Assembly: GCA_934645175.1 (NCBI GenBank)
Contig: CAKUDE010000030.1
Coordinates: forward strand, 1 to 29,703
DNA from: an uncultured Oscillospiraceae bacterium
GTDB taxonomy: Bacteria; Bacillota; Clostridia; Oscillospirales; Oscillospiraceae
Length of the DNA: 29,703 nt
Direction: 5' to 3'
The notes under the pieces were generated by a model, which worked only from the letters and a program-made list of their open reading frames with translations, was not told the origin of the DNA and did no database searches. Both the position numbers and the translations under genes were made by a program. Positions 26,601 through 29,703 of the stretch are shown one piece after another; within the stretch, counting starts at the first letter, position 1, and every line of letters begins with the position of its first letter.

Positions 26601-29600
26601 AAAATACGGTGCGGCTTTGGTGAAAGCCGGCGGCACGATGAAGGTCTATGCAAACAGCACGTTCTCCGATGAAGTGGCGGTGGAAAATGACGGCACGCTG
26701 GTGCTGGAGAACGGTACCTTCAAACGGATTACTGCCGCGGGACATCTTATCGATTGCCTTGCAAATGACAGGGCTTTTGAGGATATGAACAACGGCAAAA
26801 TTATTGACGGGCGAAACCCCAGCGCGGGGGACGTCAGGGTCGTCAGACATACCCATATTTGCGTGTGGAACACCACAACGCACGAAAAGCTCTGCGGCTG
26901 CGGCTATGTGGAGGCGATCGATAATATTTTGCCGGTCATCAACGGACTGGACGACCAGGGCATTTACTGGGGCGATAAGTATTTTACCGTGACCGAAGCC
27001 AACGAATACACCGTTCTGGTGGACGGCCAACCCGCCCGATATACGGATTTTAACGGCGAGCGCGTCTATGTGATCCCGGCGCAGAACGAATTCCATACCG
27101 TGGTGGTAACGGACGTCGCAGGCAACAGCGTAAGCTGTTATATCGGCGTGTTCAAGATCTATACCGTCACGCTGCCGACCGGCGAGGGCTATACGACACA
27201 GGGCGCTCAGACCGTCAACCACGGAACGGCGTACACCTTTACCGTAACGATTGCAAACGGCTACTCCATGACGGAACGCTTCGTCGTGAAGGCGAACGGT
27301 ATGCCGCTCGATCCGCTCTCGGAGGAGGGCAATGTCCTGACCTACGCGATGTCGCATGTTAATAACGGCGATCAGATTATCACCGTTGAGGGCGTTGCGG
27401 ATATTACCGCGCCCGAAGCGCAGATCGAGTTTGAGACGAACAGCTTCAACTCCTTCCTGAATCGTGTTACCTTCGGCCTGTTCTTCAAGAAGACGGTGAC
27501 CGTGACTGTTTCCGCGAGCGATGCAGGCAGCGGTCTGCAAATGATCGAGTACCTTCTGTCTGAGACAGCCTTTGCCGATGTTGACTCCATTACGGGCGAT
27601 TGGACGGAGCTGACGCTTGAAAACGGCAAGGCGGAATTCTCCATTGAGCCGAACAGAAAGGCGTATATCTACGTTCGTGTGACCGATGCAAGCGGCAACA
27701 TTGGCGTGATCAACTCCGAGGGCGTCGTGGTCTATACCGACTCTGAGGCTTTGACGGAGGCCGTCCGCTTTACCAGACTCTCCGCAAACGATCTTCTGTT
27801 TGACGTACAGCTCAACGGCAACACCGTTGCGGCGCTGTACCTTGACGGCACTCTGATCGATGCCGCGAATTATACCGTGACCGCAAGCGGAACAATCGCG
27901 CTGCGCAGTACGTTCCTGAATACGGTCGCAGCGGGAATGTATACCATTCGTGTGGCTTACGCCCCGATGGGCGAGCAGTTTGACCGTGGCGAGGCGCCTG
28001 TCATGACTGCCGTCCGACTGACTGTAGCAAGGTGTGAGCGCGAGGTGCAGTACGTCTGCTCCGACACGACTTATGACGGCGAACCGTTCGACGGCTTCCT
28101 CGCTGATGACCTTCCGGCCGGCACGCTGGTGGAATACAAGCGCTTCGGCGCTGACGACAGCACCTACACGACTGTCGTACCGACCGGCGCGGGAAGCTAT
28201 ACTCTGCGCATCTCCCTGCCGGAGGATGACGATTATTACGCAAGGCAGCTCACGGAGGACTTTATGATCCGCCGCAGAGAGGTTAGGATCGTCGGCACGA
28301 CGGTGGAAGGCTCTAAGGTCTATGACGGTAAAACGGATGCATCGATTATGGCGGTCGGTACGATTGACGGCCTGATTGACGGCGATGACGTGACTGTCCG
28401 GAGTGGCACGGCCACCTATGCCGACAAAAATGCCGGTGTCGGAAAAGTTGTTTCCTTTGCGGACTTCGCGCTTGCGGGCAGGGACGCGGATAACTACGAG
28501 CTGCTGTCGCAGCCTGCCGATACCACAGCGGACATTAGCGTCAGAGAACTGACGATCACAAACCTGAAGGTCAAGGATAAGCTGTATGACGGCAGAAATA
28601 CCGCCGAGCTGGATGGTAATCCGCAGCTTGTCGGCGTGGCCGACGGCGATACGCTTCAGCTTCTCAACGGCGTGCCGACCTTTACAGACGTCAGAGTCGG
28701 CAGCAATATTCCTGTCCGCTTTACGGACTTTGCACTGTTCGGCGACAGTACGCTGCTGACGAATTACAGTCTGGTGCAGCCCGACGGGATCACGGCAAGC
28801 ATTACCGCTTACCTTTCCGACGGCAGCGAGTACAGCGTCAATTCCAACGATTGGCTGCGCGAGGACTTTGTCGTCACTGCGGCGCAGGGCTGGCTGCTTT
28901 CTCAGACCGATACGGCCGACGGCACATGGCTCACCGAGCTGCGTGTTTTTGAGGAAAACAATGACGGCCGCCTGACCTTCTATGTGAAAAATGAGACAAC
29001 GGGTGTAATCTCTGCGGCCATTGTGGAAACTTATCGGATCGACCGCACGGCTCCAACGGGCGAGCTTCGCATTAACGAGCGCACTGCATGGCAGAGCTTC
29101 CTGAATGCGATCAGCTTCGGCCTGTTCTTCCCGGATGCGCAGACCGTTACGATCAGCGGCTGGGACAACAGCAATGCCGAGCTGCGGATTGAGTATCTGC
29201 TGACGGACGAGGATCTGACGGCGGAACAGCTTGCCGCGCAGACGCTTGCCGCTTATGAAGGCGCAATCGGTCTGGAGCCCGACCGTAAGGTTATTATTTA
29301 CGCGCGGATTACCGACCCGGCGGGGAATGTGACCTTCCTTCGTACGGACGGTATTGTGCTTGATGCCACCGCGCCTGTGATCTCCGGCGTTTCGGAGGGA
29401 ATGATCTACTGCGGTCCCGTGAGCGTGACGGTTTATGACGCATATTTGCTGAATGTGACGGTAAACGGTACGGAGGTTACACTGATAGAGGGTACGTTTA
29501 CATTGCAGCCTGCGGCGGGAGAACAGACTCTCGTTGCGACCGACAAAGCCGGAAATCAGACGGTGATGCATGTAACAGTCAACAGCGGCCATACCGGTGG

Positions 29601-29703
29601 AACGGCGACGTGCGTAGAGCAGGCAATTTGCGAGATTTGCCATGAGCACTACGGCGAGAAGGACCCGGAGAACCACACCGCCGAAGCGGAGTGGATCAAG
29701 ACG
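20608..29703 (+). CDS. Giant secreted modular surface protein, putative adhesin (3' end beyond window)
   Basis: Open from ATG 20608 (AAAAGGAG upstream) to the last base: 3032 residues without a stop. Signal peptide 1-31 (basic start, hydrophobic core, cleavage after TPVTA). Residues about 40-2090 contain six units with a helix then strand motif (Y-x-T/S-x-x-x-A, A, then V-x-L-L-x-D and D-L-N-G), each followed by Thr/Gly-rich repeats typical of right-handed beta-helices. Cys knuckles of CxxC type separate them (480/483, 1034/1037, 1279/1282, 1495/1498, 1819/1822, 2096/2098, 3008/3011). Three Ig-like units carry a common L-N-x-x-x-F-G-L-F motif, near 1076, 2268 and 2815. YDG-type domains occur near 2572 and 2660. 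The anchor is not in the window. The protein is likely exported and displayed; an adhesive role is inferred from architecture. Confidence 0.85.
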   Translation, partial: MNMRTTTGKRILAVLLVVVMVMSMTPTPVTAADDYVAEVTVGNTTTPYSDIVQAFNTAKYASGSVTVKLLDDIDNFATGFGRTDGVQFESGDITVDLNGHYIERYNNAAGTNANKKAMFYVTGSAKLTVKDSVGGGEILQPLSEPAVVVDSSASLTVLSGTITNTGAGYGIRIDGGTLAVDGGRVSASFDAGICVGGGTVTVTGIPELHSGKSNALLITGESAVTLSGGTYTTNGKDKCSILTTVGKVADLLADGFRFTDANGLDVAITEDGQGTDSDHVTVSDFGIKYIDADGKEQKCTSFTELTDESTGALTGWYAVTGTVNIEGSIGVYTGGTLNLILCDGATLNLKHTLYMLGGSTLNIYGQSGGTGTLIVTVENGQSAIGLMSGISANNVTVNIYGGTVTAQALYGAQPIGINPTIMTGTVNVTIATGMKCVKTDDLNTAYPYDNTDGTSITITKCAEHKWLYTNITDDAHDQTCELCGAAETSGAHTTASYKCIRTDIHRLICACGKDYSTEYHTYTYTPNSDGLTHTATCKCEYAVNDIEHTYKGEDEICICGAFHSATYDGKKYASLQSAIDAAAPVGGTVTLARQINENVVVTDGTVTIDLGGNRWSADISDDKKGYVPLTVNGGNVTLKNGNLFQGSSTSTYETAIVINGGSVTVEEDVRVRGGVPDRDVMCPSVTINGGTLILKEGAALLSGLQVPEGKVLADYLPEGTAFVKCCYDNSSNTVTVSDPQEFVPDVYTANKLTEGMVIVSHTHDFSNGACPCDFNCDHSVVNETTGKCETCGTQVYVATLTAADGTKQSYAYFADAWAAAIANEDSTLKLLCDVDLGQNALSASSGTFTLDLNNFTLSADSRNGVINVSGSAKLTVKDGKLVNTATKGVATRSSAITLNYGYAELENVELTGGSAYGEQAYSAVLGAGTLHITGSTFNGALRVYPDALAKMELKIISATFNDGIEYKYDDNSNKDYDGLEGFFADSCMLFDESGKYIDLTSDAYWSVGTSSTTFKYADKAIVKSHEHTFVDGKCTECDYACPHDSGKNDREAGYFEKAICSVCHSEYGDFAVDTVAPTGEIKINERTWWQTLLNTISFGLFYKEEVKAEITAEDDSYTKPGYDESRHAVKIEYLISNVALSGEAVKASTFTEYTGIIDLSNDDQYVIYVKLTDHAGNVAYASTEGFEIDTIPPAIENMVDGGHYSYCKETRIKISDKNIMTITLDGRERSLNSDGELRLEANFNGKEQTLIVTDKAGNTLTVYITGYTEHDFDEETLTCRRCGIDAVARLTTDDFTGYYATVNAAISNGLLYRRENVAVTLLRSVGYGDPNAYDINLWASSASLTLDLNGYELGGGSFTISGGNTGTTTIMSSKPGGALKMSVNLRSSGATLIVGEGFSETSLSSGFFQDSGTLKIYGGCYYWMYVYSDEKKTELYGGSFEEIKTTTEGVTCADLLAPEYCYEGVSYADANATTALKNVTVVPCAHYSLEENGCCTDCGFHLALAVEKDGVSKNFETFEAAIRYAEQNDGCTVKLLQDLLLDRETTGSMVNDADYIELNCGTYTLDLAGKTLTIGDWDNGFNALTVYEGCNLTITDSVGGGKVKSVGAALEVRSEGRLTIERGDYTGLSKVLASGADSLTIKGGKFKLIASKESRDSVSPLTYLADGCAFMLSSGEYANESNVNSQYISGLGTTYWIENVTVVSAPLTFNSQPIDKSFYLTSPDYIKYSVFAVVYSGGYPPKGNIAVTIERTDGTVVYTNTIKPTRIFQDGLDLRNFTAADSGQFRAKLEYNGYVLYSRTFTITIAVCDHPGYDEENKCTQCRCDLAAVITDGDETTGYVTFAEALAAAQTEENRHCELRLLTDVSDEITVGTGDFYLYMNGHTVGAINVTETGMLDIRGGGTVTGTVTVAKNYFALLSATDVTFKGEVNADGSNGRFTNCTFAGSLNIGGNDIEVNRCTLNGDLNVSGRGVMVRDGSIVGKITVNSGGVLHFFGDDGKYGAALVKAGGTMKVYANSTFSDEVAVENDGTLVLENGTFKRITAAGHLIDCLANDRAFEDMNNGKIIDGRNPSAGDVRVVRHTHICVWNTTTHEKLCGCGYVEAIDNILPVINGLDDQGIYWGDKYFTVTEANEYTVLVDGQPARYTDFNGERVYVIPAQNEFHTVVVTDVAGNSVSCYIGVFKIYTVTLPTGEGYTTQGAQTVNHGTAYTFTVTIANGYSMTERFVVKANGMPLDPLSEEGNVLTYAMSHVNNGDQIITVEGVADITAPEAQIEFETNSFNSFLNRVTFGLFFKKTVTVTVSASDAGSGLQMIEYLLSETAFADVDSITGDWTELTLENGKAEFSIEPNRKAYIYVRVTDASGNIGVINSEGVVVYTDSEALTEAVRFTRLSANDLLFDVQLNGNTVAALYLDGTLIDAANYTVTASGTIALRSTFLNTVAAGMYTIRVAYAPMGEQFDRGEAPVMTAVRLTVARCEREVQYVCSDTTYDGEPFDGFLADDLPAGTLVEYKRFGADDSTYTTVVPTGAGSYTLRISLPEDDDYYARQLTEDFMIRRREVRIVGTTVEGSKVYDGKTDASIMAVGTIDGLIDGDDVTVRSGTATYADKNAGVGKVVSFADFALAGRDADNYELLSQPADTTADISVRELTITNLKVKDKLYDGRNTAELDGNPQLVGVADGDTLQLLNGVPTFTDVRVGSNIPVRFTDFALFGDSTLLTNYSLVQPDGITASITAYLSDGSEYSVNSNDWLREDFVVTAAQGWLLSQTDTADGTWLTELRVFEENNDGRLTFYVKNETTGVISAAIVETYRIDRTAPTGELRINERTAWQSFLNAISFGLFFPDAQTVTISGWDNSNAELRIEYLLTDEDLTAEQLAAQTLAAYEGAIGLEPDRKVIIYARITDPAGNVTFLRTDGIVLDATAPVISGVSEGMIYCGPVSVTVYDAYLLNVTVNGTEVTLIEGTFTLQPAAGEQTLVATDKAGNQTVMHVTVNSGHTGGTATCVEQAICEICHEHYGEKDPENHTAEAEWIKT

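Noticed and set aside
25999..29676. 1225-codon open frame on the - strand inside the giant surface-protein gene
   Set aside because: It lies wholly antisense to a frame with a signal peptide and clear repeated domains. Its translation is rich in Arg, His and Val with no recognisable motifs or signal. Codon bias of the + gene suppresses stops in this frame.

Overview
The window looks like a Gram-positive, SLH/S-layer-bearing member of the Clostridia, most likely an Oscillospiraceae-type gut anaerobe. The support is moderate-to-high GC with strong AGGAGG-type ribosome binding sites, near-consensus sigma-A promoters, an SLH domain at the left edge, short palindromic intergenic elements of the kind common in Oscillospirales, a LytTR/GHKL two-component system, and a clostridial-style type IV pilus cluster. 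The taxonomic placement is an inference; no rRNA or marker gene is present.

Layout. (1) 1-90: the 3' end of an SLH-domain surface protein on +, closed by a strong terminator. (2) 203-1772: a monocistronic unit with a near-perfect promoter, encoding a polytopic membrane protein fused to an E2/chloramphenicol-acetyltransferase-like domain whose catalytic His position is Glu. (3) 1796-8230: a tightly packed seven-gene + strand operon. It holds two ABC ATPases, a lipoprotein binding protein and two permeases of the dipeptide/nickel class, then an FmdE-family metal-binding protein and a TPR-like protein. Its terminator is shared with the convergent pilus operon. (4) 8232-17541, - strand: a type IV pilus operon running major pilin, second pilin, PilM-like, pilin-like, PilX/GspK-like, PilD, PilC, PilB, and last a 717-aa pilin with a Cys-rich region. 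No PilT, PilN or PilO is seen. A palindromic element separates the two pilin genes from the assembly genes. (5) 17671-18337: a palindromic, MITE-like element joined to a DUF559 nuclease gene. The nuclease stop codon lies inside the repeat, and the gene has its own consensus promoter. (6) 18363-20407, - strand: a GHKL sensor kinase and LytTR response regulator. (7) 20608 to the right edge, + strand: a secreted surface protein of more than 3000 aa, still open at the end of the window. It is built from six beta-helix-like modules, each linked to Cys knuckles, then Ig-like and YDG modules.

How the parts may work together. The regulator gene and the giant surface-protein gene are divergently transcribed. 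Two 13-bp direct repeats, 20 bp apart, lie between their promoters, just upstream of the surface gene's -35 box. This is the geometry expected of a LytTR activator site. The terminal pilin of the pilus operon carries Cys knuckles like those spread through the giant surface protein. My working model is a co-regulated adhesion locus (two-component system, giant adhesin, pilus with a large tip pilin). The control of the adhesin is supported by sequence geometry; the link to the pilus is inference. The ABC-FmdE operon is probably a metal (nickel, or Mo/W-related) uptake unit and looks unrelated.
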